Assembly: GCF_014696715.1 (NCBI RefSeq)
Contig: NZ_JACJQO010000009.1
Coordinates: forward strand, 1 to 47,668
Direction of reading: 5' to 3'
DNA: 47,668 bases
From: Pseudanabaena sp. FACHB-2040
Lineage (GTDB): Bacteria; Cyanobacteriota; Cyanobacteriia; Phormidesmidales; Phormidesmidaceae
Below are positions 17,997-26,118 of the stretch, piece after piece; position 1 is the stretch's first letter; each line of letters opens with the position of its first letter. The position numbers were made by a program, and so were the translations under genes. The notes below the pieces were generated by a model. That model did no database searches. It saw only the letters and a list, made by a program, of their open reading frames with translations, and was not told the DNA's origin.

Positions 17997-20900
17997 ATGT
18001 TCACCCACGTCAAGCCCACTATTCGACACATCGCCCCAGAGAGTGTAGATGGGCGTTCCTTGGTCAAAGTGGTCTATGTCGTGCTGGAGCCCCAGTACCA
18101 AAGCTCTCTCTCAGCTGCGGTTCGGGCTATCAACGCCAACAATCCCCAGATAGCTGTAGAAGTCAGCGGCTATCTCATTGAAGAACTGCGAGATGCCGAA
18201 AACTTTGAAGCCTTCCAGCGAGATGTCGCCAAGGCCAATATTTTTATCGCCTCTCTGATCTTCATTGAAGATCTAGCTGACAAAGTGGTGACTGCTGTGC
18301 AGCCTCACCGCGACCATCTGGATGTGGCGGTGGTCTTTCCCTCCATGCCTCAGGTCATGCGCCTCAACAAGATGGGCAGCTTCTCAATGGCGCAGCTGGG
18401 CCAGTCTAAGAGCGTGATCGCCAACTTCATGAAGAAGCGCAAGGAGAACTCCGGCAGCGGCTTCCAAGACGCCATGCTGAAACTCCTGCGGACGCTGCCT
18501 AGCGTACTCAAGTACCTGCCGATGGAGAAGGCCCAGGATGCCCGCAACTTCATGCTCAGCTTCCAATATTGGCTGGGCGGCTCCTCGGAGAACCTAGAAA
18601 ACTTCCTGCTGATGCTGGCCGACCGCTACGTTTTGAAAAAGGGCGATGGAGCTGAGGCCAATACAGCACTGGCCCTACAATATCGGGATCCCGAAACCTT
18701 CCCTGATATGGGTATCTGGCATCCCCTTGCACCCGCCATGTTTGAGGATGTCAAGGAATACCTGAACTGGCACAACTCTCGCCGCGACGTTGCCGACGAT
18801 CTCAAGGATCCGCTGGCTCCTTGCGTGGGTCTAGTATTACAGCGCACTCACCTAGTGACGGGCGACGATGCTCACTATGTGGCCATGGTGCAGGAGCTAG
18901 AGTACCTGGGCGCGCGAGTTATTCCCGTCTTCTCTGGGGGCTTAGATTTCTCCAAACCAGTAGAGGCCTTTTTCTTCGACCCAGTCGATACCAGCAAGGC
19001 AATCATTGATGCTGCCGTTTCTCTGACTGGCTTCGCGCTAGTCGGAGGCCCAGCCCGCCAAGATCACCCTAAAGCGATTGAGACGCTGAAAAAACTCAAT
19101 CGCCCCTACATGGTGGCCCTGCCCCTAGTCTTTCAGACCACTGAAGAGTGGGAAGACAGCGACCTGGGTCTGCACCCGATTCAGGTGGCGCTGCAAATGG
19201 CAATCCCCGAACTCGATGGCGCAATTGAACCCATCGTGCTCTCCGGCCGTGACGGCATTACCGGGCGGGCCATCTCCCTCCAGGACCGGATTGAGGTGAT
19301 TTCCCAACGGGCCATGAAGTGGGCCAACCTGCGCCGCAAGCCCAAGATCGATAAGAAGCTGGCCATCACTATCTTCAGCTTCCCACCAGACAAAGGCAAC
19401 GTGGGCACGGCTGCCTACCTCGACGTGTTTGGCTCCATCTACAAAGTGCTGGAGGCTATGAAGCACAATGGCTACGACGTGCAAGACCTGCCAGAGTCTG
19501 CCGAAGCCCTGATGCTTGAGGTGATTCACGATGCCCAAGCCCAGTACAACAGCCCCGAACTCAACGTTGCTTATAAAATGCCTGTCCGGGAATACCAGGC
19601 CCTAACCCCTTACGCCGAGCGGCTAGAGGAAAACTGGGGTCCCCCGCCGGGCAACCTCAATACCGACGGCGAGAACATGCTGGTATACGGCAAGGCATTT
19701 GGCAATGTCTTTATCGGTGTGCAGCCTACCTTTGGCTACGAGGGCGACCCGATGCGGCTGTTGTTCTCCCGCTCAGCCAGCCCTCACCACGGCTTTGCCG
19801 CCTACTACACGTTCATAGACAAAATCTGGGGCGCAGATGCGGTGCTGCACTTTGGCACCCACGGCTCGCTAGAGTTTATGCCCGGTAAGCAGATGGGCAT
19901 GTCGGGCAGTTGCTACCCCGACAACCTGATCGGCACCACGCCTAACCTCTATTACTACGCAGCCAATAACCCATCAGAGGCAACTATTGCCAAGCGCCGG
20001 GCCTATGCCGAGACCATCAGCTACCTCACTCCCCCAGCGGAAAATGCCGGTCTCTACAAGGGCTTAAAGGAACTGAGCGAGCTGATCGGCTCTTATCAGT
20101 CTCAAAAGGACAGCGGTCGGGCAATCCAGATTGTCAACGCTGTGATCGAGACGGCGCGGCAGTGCAACCTTGACAAAGACATTCAGGAGCTAGCCGGAGA
20201 GCCAGGTTCCCTCGATGCAGCCACGCTATCGGCTGAGGAGCGCGATGGGCTAGTCGGCAAAATCTACATCAAGCTGATGGAGATCGAGTCACGCCTGCTG
20301 CCCTGTGGCCTGCACGTGATCGGCAAGCCGCCCAGTGCTGAAGAAGCGATCGCAACTCTAGTCAACATTGCCGGACTCGATCGCGAAGAAGAAGGCATCA
20401 AGAGTCTGCAGCGGATCATTGCTGAAAGCCTAGGCCGCGACATCGACGAGATCTACGCCAATAGCGATCGCGGTGTACTGACTGACGTGCAGCTGCTCTA
20501 CGACATTACCCAGGGGGTGCGCTCAGCGGTCAGCGCCTTGGTGCATGAGCAGATCGACGCCGAAGGTCGCGTCTCGATGGTGTCTCGCCTCAACTTCTTC
20601 AACATTGGCCGCAAAGAGCCCTGGATCAAAGCCCTCCATGAGGCAGGCTATACCAAAGTAGACAGCGAGCCCCTCAAGCCTCTAATGGAGTACCTGGAGT
20701 TTTGCCTAGAGCAGATCTGCGCCGACCAGGAACTGGGCGGACTGCTGAAAGCACTAGAAGGCGAATACGTACTGCCCGGCCCCGGCGGCGACCCCATCCG
20801 CAACCCAGATGTGCTACCCACCGGCAAAAACATCCACGCCCTCGATCCCCAGTCCATTCCCACCACCGCAGCGGTGCAGTCGGCCAGGATCGTAGTGGAG

Positions 20901-22010
20901 CGCCTGCTAGAGCGGCAGCGCCAGGAAAACGGCGGTCGCTACCCCGAAACCATTGCCACCGTGCTCTGGGGCACCGACAACATCAAAACCTACGGCGAGT
21001 CCCTGGCACAAATGCTTTGGTTTGTCGGAGCCAAGCCCGTCCCCGACTCTCTAGGCCGGGTCAACAAGCTAGAGCTGATTTCCTTAGAAGAGTTGGGTCG
21101 TCCTCGGGTAGACATTGTCGTGAACTGCTCCGGCGTCTTCCGAGATCTGTTCATTAACCAGATGGCGCTGCTAGATCGAGCAGTCAAGATGGCAGCTGAA
21201 GCTGACGAACCGCTGGAGATGAATTTCGTTCGCAAGCATGCACTAGAGCAGGCTGAGCAAATGGGCATTTCCGTCCGTCAGGCAGCGACCCGAATTTTCT
21301 CTAACGCTTCTGGCTCCTACTCGTCCAACATCAACCTAGCCGTCGAAAACAGCAGTTGGGAAGAGGAAAAAGAACTCCAGGAGATGTACCTGAAGCGCAA
21401 GTCCTTTGCCTTCAACTCCGACAACCCAGGCGTGATGGACAACAGCCGAGACATGTTTGAGACGGCGCTGAAGACGGCAGAGGTGACCTTCCAGAACCTC
21501 GACTCTTCGGAGATCTCTCTCACTGATGTATCCCACTACTTTGACTCTGACCCTACCAAGGTCGTAGCCAGCCTGCGAGACGACGGCAAAGCCCCATCTG
21601 CGTACATCGCCGACACTACCACCGCTAACGCTCAGGTTCGCACCCTCTCTGAAACCGTCCGCCTAGATGCCCGCACCAAGATGCTTAACCCGAAGTGGTA
21701 CGAGGGTATGCTCTCCCACGGCTACGAAGGGGTCCGGGAACTGTCGAAGCGCTTGGTCAACACTATGGGCTGGTCAGCTACCGCTGATGCAGTGGACAAC
21801 TGGGTCTATGAAGACGTCAACACCACCTTCATTCAGGATGAAGAGATGTGCAAGCGCCTCATGAACCTCAACCCCCACTCCTTCCGCCGGATGGTTTCTA
21901 CCCTGCTGGAGGTCAACGGTCGCGGCTACTGGGAAACCAGCGACGAAAACCTGGAGCGCCTGCAAGAGCTGTACCAAGAAGTTGAAGACCGAATTGAAGG
22001 CGTTGAATAA
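17997..22010 (+). CDS. chlH: Magnesium chelatase subunit H
   Basis: A 1337-aa protein covering the whole length of ChlH/BchH. It binds protoporphyrin IX and, with the ChlI and ChlD AAA+ subunits (not in this window), inserts Mg2+ at the branch point to chlorophyll. Family blocks are plain: an N-terminal [12 protein letters not shown], the central [24 protein letters not shown] and [15 protein letters not shown] (His-rich), and the C-terminal [16 protein letters not shown]. In some cyanobacteria and plants ChlH is also linked to signalling, but nothing here shows that. The AAGGAG site at 17982-17987 supports ATG at 17997. It is a single-gene unit, with a 0.9 kb leader before it and a strong intrinsic terminator at 22035-22063. 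Confidence 0.98.
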   Translation: MFTHVKPTIRHIAPESVDGRSLVKVVYVVLEPQYQSSLSAAVRAINANNPQIAVEVSGYLIEELRDAENFEAFQRDVAKANIFIASLIFIEDLADKVVTAVQPHRDHLDVAVVFPSMPQVMRLNKMGSFSMAQLGQSKSVIANFMKKRKENSGSGFQDAMLKLLRTLPSVLKYLPMEKAQDARNFMLSFQYWLGGSSENLENFLLMLADRYVLKKGDGAEANTALALQYRDPETFPDMGIWHPLAPAMFEDVKEYLNWHNSRRDVADDLKDPLAPCVGLVLQRTHLVTGDDAHYVAMVQELEYLGARVIPVFSGGLDFSKPVEAFFFDPVDTSKAIIDAAVSLTGFALVGGPARQDHPKAIETLKKLNRPYMVALPLVFQTTEEWEDSDLGLHPIQVALQMAIPELDGAIEPIVLSGRDGITGRAISLQDRIEVISQRAMKWANLRRKPKIDKKLAITIFSFPPDKGNVGTAAYLDVFGSIYKVLEAMKHNGYDVQDLPESAEALMLEVIHDAQAQYNSPELNVAYKMPVREYQALTPYAERLEENWGPPPGNLNTDGENMLVYGKAFGNVFIGVQPTFGYEGDPMRLLFSRSASPHHGFAAYYTFIDKIWGADAVLHFGTHGSLEFMPGKQMGMSGSCYPDNLIGTTPNLYYYAANNPSEATIAKRRAYAETISYLTPPAENAGLYKGLKELSELIGSYQSQKDSGRAIQIVNAVIETARQCNLDKDIQELAGEPGSLDAATLSAEERDGLVGKIYIKLMEIESRLLPCGLHVIGKPPSAEEAIATLVNIAGLDREEEGIKSLQRIIAESLGRDIDEIYANSDRGVLTDVQLLYDITQGVRSAVSALVHEQIDAEGRVSMVSRLNFFNIGRKEPWIKALHEAGYTKVDSEPLKPLMEYLEFCLEQICADQELGGLLKALEGEYVLPGPGGDPIRNPDVLPTGKNIHALDPQSIPTTAAVQSARIVVERLLERQRQENGGRYPETIATVLWGTDNIKTYGESLAQMLWFVGAKPVPDSLGRVNKLELISLEELGRPRVDIVVNCSGVFRDLFINQMALLDRAVKMAAEADEPLEMNFVRKHALEQAEQMGISVRQAATRIFSNASGSYSSNINLAVENSSWEEEKELQEMYLKRKSFAFNSDNPGVMDNSRDMFETALKTAEVTFQNLDSSEISLTDVSHYFDSDPTKVVASLRDDGKAPSAYIADTTTANAQVRTLSETVRLDARTKMLNPKWYEGMLSHGYEGVRELSKRLVNTMGWSATADAVDNWVYEDVNTTFIQDEEMCKRLMNLNPHSFRRMVSTLLEVNGRGYWETSDENLERLQELYQEVEDRIEGVE

Positions 22011-22034
22011 GCTCTGGTAATTTAGACATGTACT

Positions 22035-22063
22035 AGGGGTGAACACAAGTTCACCCCTTTTTT
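22035..22063 (+). terminator. Intrinsic terminator of chlH
   Basis: AGGGGTGAAC (22035-22044), loop ACAA, GTTCACCCCT (22049-22058), followed by a T-run to 22063. A perfect 10-bp stem with a U-tract, 25 bp after the chlH stop. Confidence 0.92.
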
Positions 22064-22065
22064 AT

Positions 22066-22215
22066 TTGAACAAGTCCTTATTCAAAGGGAGTAATCCTAA
22101 ACCGCGAGAAGAAAAAATAGCTAGGAAGCACCACCCGAAAAAGGATTTAACGCCGGAAGAACAAGCTTTACTGGAGCCTATAGAAGAGGGAATGAAATTT
22201 TGCTTCAAACCTTGA
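22066..22215 (+). pseudogene. Possible remnant or tiny ORF, 49 codons
   Basis: An open frame after the chlH terminator has only a TTG (22066) as start and no ribosome-binding site. Its C-terminal half reads KKDLTPEEQALLEPIEEG, which resembles the N-terminal helix of small antitoxin-like proteins seen next to toxin genes, and ends at TGA 22213-22215. No toxin gene follows. It may be a decayed fragment or chance; I cannot assign a family with confidence. Confidence 0.25.
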
Positions 22216-22332
22216 ACAGGAGATCAGAGGTTTTCAAAGTGATGCCAAGAACCAGCTAAGCGCTCTTTACCAAGCACCCACAGACAATAAATCAAATAGC
22301 TAGCATAGAAGCAGTTTGCCAAGGTGAAACCT

Positions 22333-22659
22333 ATGAGGTTGCTGACTCCACTCGCTGCTGCAGCCATTTTGTTTGCAATTGTGCCAACTGCAGCCGCTGA
22401 AATCAGTGCTGATTCATTTCCTGTGTCAGAGCGCACTCAAGAGATTTCTGTACAAGCCGATGCCCCTACTGCTGAAGAGACAGGGATTGCTCAGGGGACA
22501 TTGGAGTGCCCACCGGGTCAGTTTTTATCTCCTTTCTCTGACGTAAGGCCCACAGACTGGGCCTATTCGGCTGTGGTTGCGTTGGCAGGTGTACCGCTGG
22601 AGTGTTTTGGCCCGAACACAGTAGGGCAAGCGCCCCTAAGCGGGACAGCCACAAATTGA
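22333..22659 (+). CDS. Small exported protein with a single SLH-like motif
   Basis: 108 aa with an N-terminal signal peptide (MRLLTPLAAAAILFAIVPTAAA, cleavage likely after AAA), an acidic low-complexity part, and then PFSDVRPTDWAYSAVVAL, the core of an S-layer-homology motif, with two Cys (CPPGQ and ECF) framing it. SLH domains bind secondary cell-wall polymers. In cyanobacteria, short proteins with one SLH-like motif are common, with unknown roles. GTG at 22324 is an alternative start; ATG at 22333 has an AAGGTG at suitable distance. It is convergent with the PEP-CTERM gene. Confidence 0.7.
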   Translation: MRLLTPLAAAAILFAIVPTAAAEISADSFPVSERTQEISVQADAPTAEETGIAQGTLECPPGQFLSPFSDVRPTDWAYSAVVALAGVPLECFGPNTVGQAPLSGTATN

Positions 22660-22704
22660 GGCTAGGGGCCAACGGAGAGCCTAGCCTGACGCGTAAGCTC
22701 TCCG
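22660..22704. terminator. Convergent terminator region with two mutually exclusive hairpins
   Basis: GGCTAGG (22660-22666)/CCTAGCC (22680-22686) and CGGAGAGC (22673-22680)/GCTCTCCG (22697-22704) are both perfect and overlap, so only one can form at once. They lie exactly between the stops of two convergent genes. No U-tract is seen. Confidence 0.5.
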
Positions 22705-22728
22705 CTCTGAGTAGTCCTGCTAGCGGAA

Positions 22729-25500
22729 TTAGCCTCTGTTGATCCAGGGCATCTTTCTGTTTTGCGAACGCCGCTGCAGCCACAGCACAGCTGCAAGGCC
22801 GCCTAGGCCCAGGAGCACTCCCGGTTCGGGGGCGCTAGCAGGGTCGTTGAGCAGGTTGGCTGGTTGAGTCAGCGTATCGTTGCCCGTCTCGACCTGGCGC
22901 TTGAATCGATCTGCCGAGGCCTCTGCCTGCCGTAGGGCTTCCCGTTGCCGAGCATCCACCAGCACTAGCATCGACGAGTAGGGGGTCACAATTTGACTGC
23001 GTTTAGCAATGGCATGCACCCGATCGAGCTGCTCTAGCTGCCCCATATCGCCATCTCGACCGAGCTTGAGAATGAGTTGACGGGCTGCCAATGCGATAAA
23101 ATCAGGCGCACTTACATCTGTACTTTGGTCAGCAGAGACAGGCTCCACACGCCACACATACCCATCTGCCACGCTTGCGACCCGGCTATCTTGACGGTTC
23201 ATTGCTAGTCGCTGGAGCAGCTCACTCACCTCAGTCGCCACACCTCCTCGGCTCGCTTGAATCGCTTGTAGCACTGCATCCTGATAGGCCGATGGCAGGT
23301 GCCCGCCCAAGTGCAGTACCCAAAGTGGCGCATCCGGCGGAGGAACCTCGGCCTCATTGTTGGCCAGCTCATAGCTGCCCTCGTCCGTAACCAGAATGAT
23401 GGCATCGTAAGAGCGACTTTCCTGTAGATGCTCAAACTGTTTCAGCATCTCAGATAACTGCAAACTGCCAAAAAAGAGCAGGTCTTTCGGATTGGGGGCT
23501 TTGTCTAGGCGCTGAGGGGTATCTTCGGCCCCTGCTACATACCAGTCAAGAGTGTTGTTGTTGCCGATGCGCTCCAGCTCCTGCACCGTCTTAGCCAGAC
23601 GCTTTGACTGGGCCTGCATACTGTAAGAGGTATCCATAACTAGGGCCAGACGTTGCCCCTGTAGCGGAGCGGTTGTGCCCGACAGCGGTTCAGCAATTAC
23701 CCGGTACCCTTCTGGAAAAACGGCCTGATGACGACGAGGCTGAACTGAAGCCGCGACTGGAATTCCTGCTTCAAGCCAGGTATCTTGGTCTAGCTTTGTC
23801 GTGCCCTGAGGGCGCAGATGAGCGGTCTTGCGATCCCAGTAGATGCTGCGCTTCTCGGTCAGCTGGGGTAGAGGCCATTGATCATTCTGCGGCAGAGCTT
23901 TGTAGGTCAGCCATAGGTCTGTGCGACCAGGCCGCCCTTCGACCGTATTGCGAGGCGGAATGGGAAAAACTCGCAGGCGGTACTGTTGTGGCCCGACTTG
24001 TTCTAGCAAGGCCGGATCGGTAGGAGCTTGGCGCTGTCCTCGCTCAACCTCTTCGTTGTAGACCTTTTGGGCAGCTCCCCGAGGTGACACCACAAACGGA
24101 TAGCGGGTCTGCGGCTGTAGGTCATCGCCCAGCCACAGACCTGTAATGACGGCACTCTCGGGCAAAGAGAAGGAGTAAAAGATTTCTTGGTCTTGGGGAG
24201 TGTTGTTTTCATAGCGCTCAAACAGGGTCACCTCGGCCCAGTCGCCCTGCTCCTGGACGCTGACCTGCTGCTGAGCCAGATAGACAATTTCCTGGTTGAT
24301 ATTTAGCAGGCCTGCCTTGGTTTCCTCCCGGTTTACAGTGGACTGCAGAGCCTGCTGAATCGGCTGGCGTTCTGCCTTTTGAATGGGCTGATCGAAAACT
24401 TGAGCATATAGCTGAGCCGCTTTGCCATCGTCTGAGCGTTGGCCCTGATAGAGAAAGGGCGATAAAAACCGGTTATGCCAGTTCTGCCAAAATCGAGCTT
24501 GATCTAACGATAAATTGAACAGACTTTGATACCAGCTGGCTAGGGCGTTGCTTTCTGGCCAAGGACTGAGGTAGCGATAAGACTGGAGGTAAGCATTGGT
24601 CAGACCCTGGCGCACTGTTTCAGACTGGGCCAAGACTGCCTGACGGGCTACCTCAGTCTGGGGTAGGGGGTCGAGCAGCTGGAACGCCTTAACTTGAGGT
24701 TGGGCTTGGGTCTGGATGAAGAGTAGGAGGGTTGCGATCGCAACCCCCCCCGTCACCAGCCCGCCCTGTCGCCACCCATGCTGCCGCCCAAAGGCAGTTA
24801 GAATGCGTCCCCATGAGCGGGTGTATAGATTCACCAGACCGTAAGGCATCGCTACAAACAAAGTGCAGCTAAAGCCAAACAAAAACAGCGACATTGTCCC
24901 CCACAGCACTGAATGCCAGGGGCTGCCAGTCATAGCCCGAAAGACATCCCGCCACCAGTCGCCCTGCAGCAAGCTGGTAACAAAGGTGTAGAGAAAAACG
25001 CAGAGCGCAGGCACCGTATAGAACAGCAAAATACCGCCCACATAGAGCCCTACCATCAGCACCAGGCTGTGAGTAGCCATCTGAAACCAAGCCAACGGCT
25101 TTTGATAAGCGGCGTAGCCAAAAAATAGCTCCAGCGCAAACGTAGCAATGGCAAAACCAAAGGCGGCCAGTACAAACGCGCTTCCGGGAGTCGTTTCCCG
25201 CAAAACAAACAGTCGCAGCAGTAGTAATCCCAGTAGCGGTGCTTCGATACCATAAAACAGGCGCATCAGGAGTACCGGGTGCCGCCGCAGTCGCCAAAAG
25301 CCTAGTCCCGTACAGACAGGCGGCACTACCAAGATACCGACTAGGCTGACGACAAAAGGAAAAGGAATGGTGCCATCTACCATTGCCCGCACCACCTCAA
25401 ATCCACTCAGGGGCAGCAGACCAAAGTAAATCAGCAGCAGAAAGCAAAGATTCCAGATCCAGAAGATACCAGCGCAGAGCAGATGGATAGCTGTCTTCAT
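22729..25500 (-). CDS. TIGR02921-type PEP-CTERM integral membrane protein with vWA domain
   Basis: 923 aa. The N-terminal third is polytopic (about seven to eight helices to residue 260). The middle has a beta-rich VIT-like segment (about 440-600: WAEVTLFERYENN, YSFSLPESAVITGLWLGD, YNEEVERGQRQAP). A von Willebrand A domain follows (from about 615) with a complete MIDAS opening DTSYS and a later VTDEG. The C-terminus has a PEP-CTERM sorting signal: APEPG, a hydrophobic helix, then RRSQNRK. PEP-CTERM proteins are normally handled by an exosortase; none lies in this window. This family is known in cyanobacteria and has no assigned function; the vWA/VIT pair suggests metal-dependent protein binding outside the membrane. 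It is divergent from the 53-aa membrane protein gene. Confidence 0.82.
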   Translation of the reverse strand: MKTAIHLLCAGIFWIWNLCFLLLIYFGLLPLSGFEVVRAMVDGTIPFPFVVSLVGILVVPPVCTGLGFWRLRRHPVLLMRLFYGIEAPLLGLLLLRLFVLRETTPGSAFVLAAFGFAIATFALELFFGYAAYQKPLAWFQMATHSLVLMVGLYVGGILLFYTVPALCVFLYTFVTSLLQGDWWRDVFRAMTGSPWHSVLWGTMSLFLFGFSCTLFVAMPYGLVNLYTRSWGRILTAFGRQHGWRQGGLVTGGVAIATLLLFIQTQAQPQVKAFQLLDPLPQTEVARQAVLAQSETVRQGLTNAYLQSYRYLSPWPESNALASWYQSLFNLSLDQARFWQNWHNRFLSPFLYQGQRSDDGKAAQLYAQVFDQPIQKAERQPIQQALQSTVNREETKAGLLNINQEIVYLAQQQVSVQEQGDWAEVTLFERYENNTPQDQEIFYSFSLPESAVITGLWLGDDLQPQTRYPFVVSPRGAAQKVYNEEVERGQRQAPTDPALLEQVGPQQYRLRVFPIPPRNTVEGRPGRTDLWLTYKALPQNDQWPLPQLTEKRSIYWDRKTAHLRPQGTTKLDQDTWLEAGIPVAASVQPRRHQAVFPEGYRVIAEPLSGTTAPLQGQRLALVMDTSYSMQAQSKRLAKTVQELERIGNNNTLDWYVAGAEDTPQRLDKAPNPKDLLFFGSLQLSEMLKQFEHLQESRSYDAIILVTDEGSYELANNEAEVPPPDAPLWVLHLGGHLPSAYQDAVLQAIQASRGGVATEVSELLQRLAMNRQDSRVASVADGYVWRVEPVSADQSTDVSAPDFIALAARQLILKLGRDGDMGQLEQLDRVHAIAKRSQIVTPYSSMLVLVDARQREALRQAEASADRFKRQVETGNDTLTQPANLLNDPASAPEPGVLLGLGGLAAVLWLQRRSQNRKMPWINRG

Positions 25501-25883
25501 AGGACTGAGCCTGAAAGGTTGACAATAGCCAATAGAGCAGTATCGCCTCGGGAGCTAGTGAACTCACGCAGATCTCCCTGTTTCCATTGATACTTCCTCT
25601 GCGCTCAAAATTCCAGACAAAAGTATCGAGCCATACACCCCTAATCTATAAATTAATATTTCGTAACCACAGCTAGAGAAAAATCACAGTAGATAAGACT
25701 CTCTAGCAGAGGGAAGGCCCTAAAAAATGTTCTTATCCTGGCCTGAAAACGTGAAGTTTTAACTAATAAGCGTTTTCACTGATAGCTTTTCTCAGACATT
25801 GGAACATCCTTCTTCTATTAAGCCCCTAAAGTTCAGCTCAGTCGCTGTTATTCTTCCCCTCAACCTGATTTAGGAGCCTTATC
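25501..25883. other. Divergent intergenic region with an inverted repeat
   Basis: About 380 bp, A/T-rich, between two divergent genes and presumably holding both promoters. TGAAAACG (25744-25751) and CGTTTTCA (25771-25778) form an 8-bp inverted repeat 19 nt apart, about 110 bp upstream of the small ORF. No other gene is seen. Confidence 0.5.
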
Positions 25884-26045
25884 ATGCGTATTTACTTTCC
25901 TCCAATTCTCAATAAATTCTTTTCCACCCTGATCCTGCTGCTTTCAGTAGGGTTGGTCTTCCTGGTCGCCACCAAAGCCCTGGAGGTTTGGAGCAGCGAT
26001 CCTGCCCTCAAAAAACTCCCCGAAATCATGCAGAAGTCCAATTAA
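25884..26045 (+). CDS. 53-aa single-span membrane protein, unknown function
   Basis: Begins MRIYFPPILNKFFSTL, has one strongly hydrophobic segment (about residues 15-33, rich in Leu/Val), and ends with a short polar tail (DPALKKLPEIMQKSN). An excellent ribosome-binding site (TAGGAG, 25871-25876) precedes ATG by about 7 nt. Codon choice is normal and the frame is clean, so I believe it is a real gene although it is very short. I do not recognise a family; it is not one of the known small photosystem or cytochrome b6f subunits by sequence. It converges on the glgP terminator. Confidence 0.65.
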   Translation: MRIYFPPILNKFFSTLILLLSVGLVFLVATKALEVWSSDPALKKLPEIMQKSN

Positions 26046-26083
26046 AAAACTCCTGCCTACTGGAATTTAGTAGGCAGGAGTTT
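26044..26083 (-). terminator. Intrinsic terminator of the alpha-glucan phosphorylase gene
   Basis: On the minus strand a perfect 14-bp stem (AAACTCCTGCCTAC, 26047-26060, with GTAGGCAGGAGTTT, 26070-26083, loop 9 nt) is followed by a run of T. It begins 36 bp after the glgP stop. It overlaps the end of the small ORF, whose transcript would also form the stem. Confidence 0.88.
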
Positions 26084-26118
26084 AAGGACAGTTTACAGCC
26101 CCATTTAGATACCACTAG

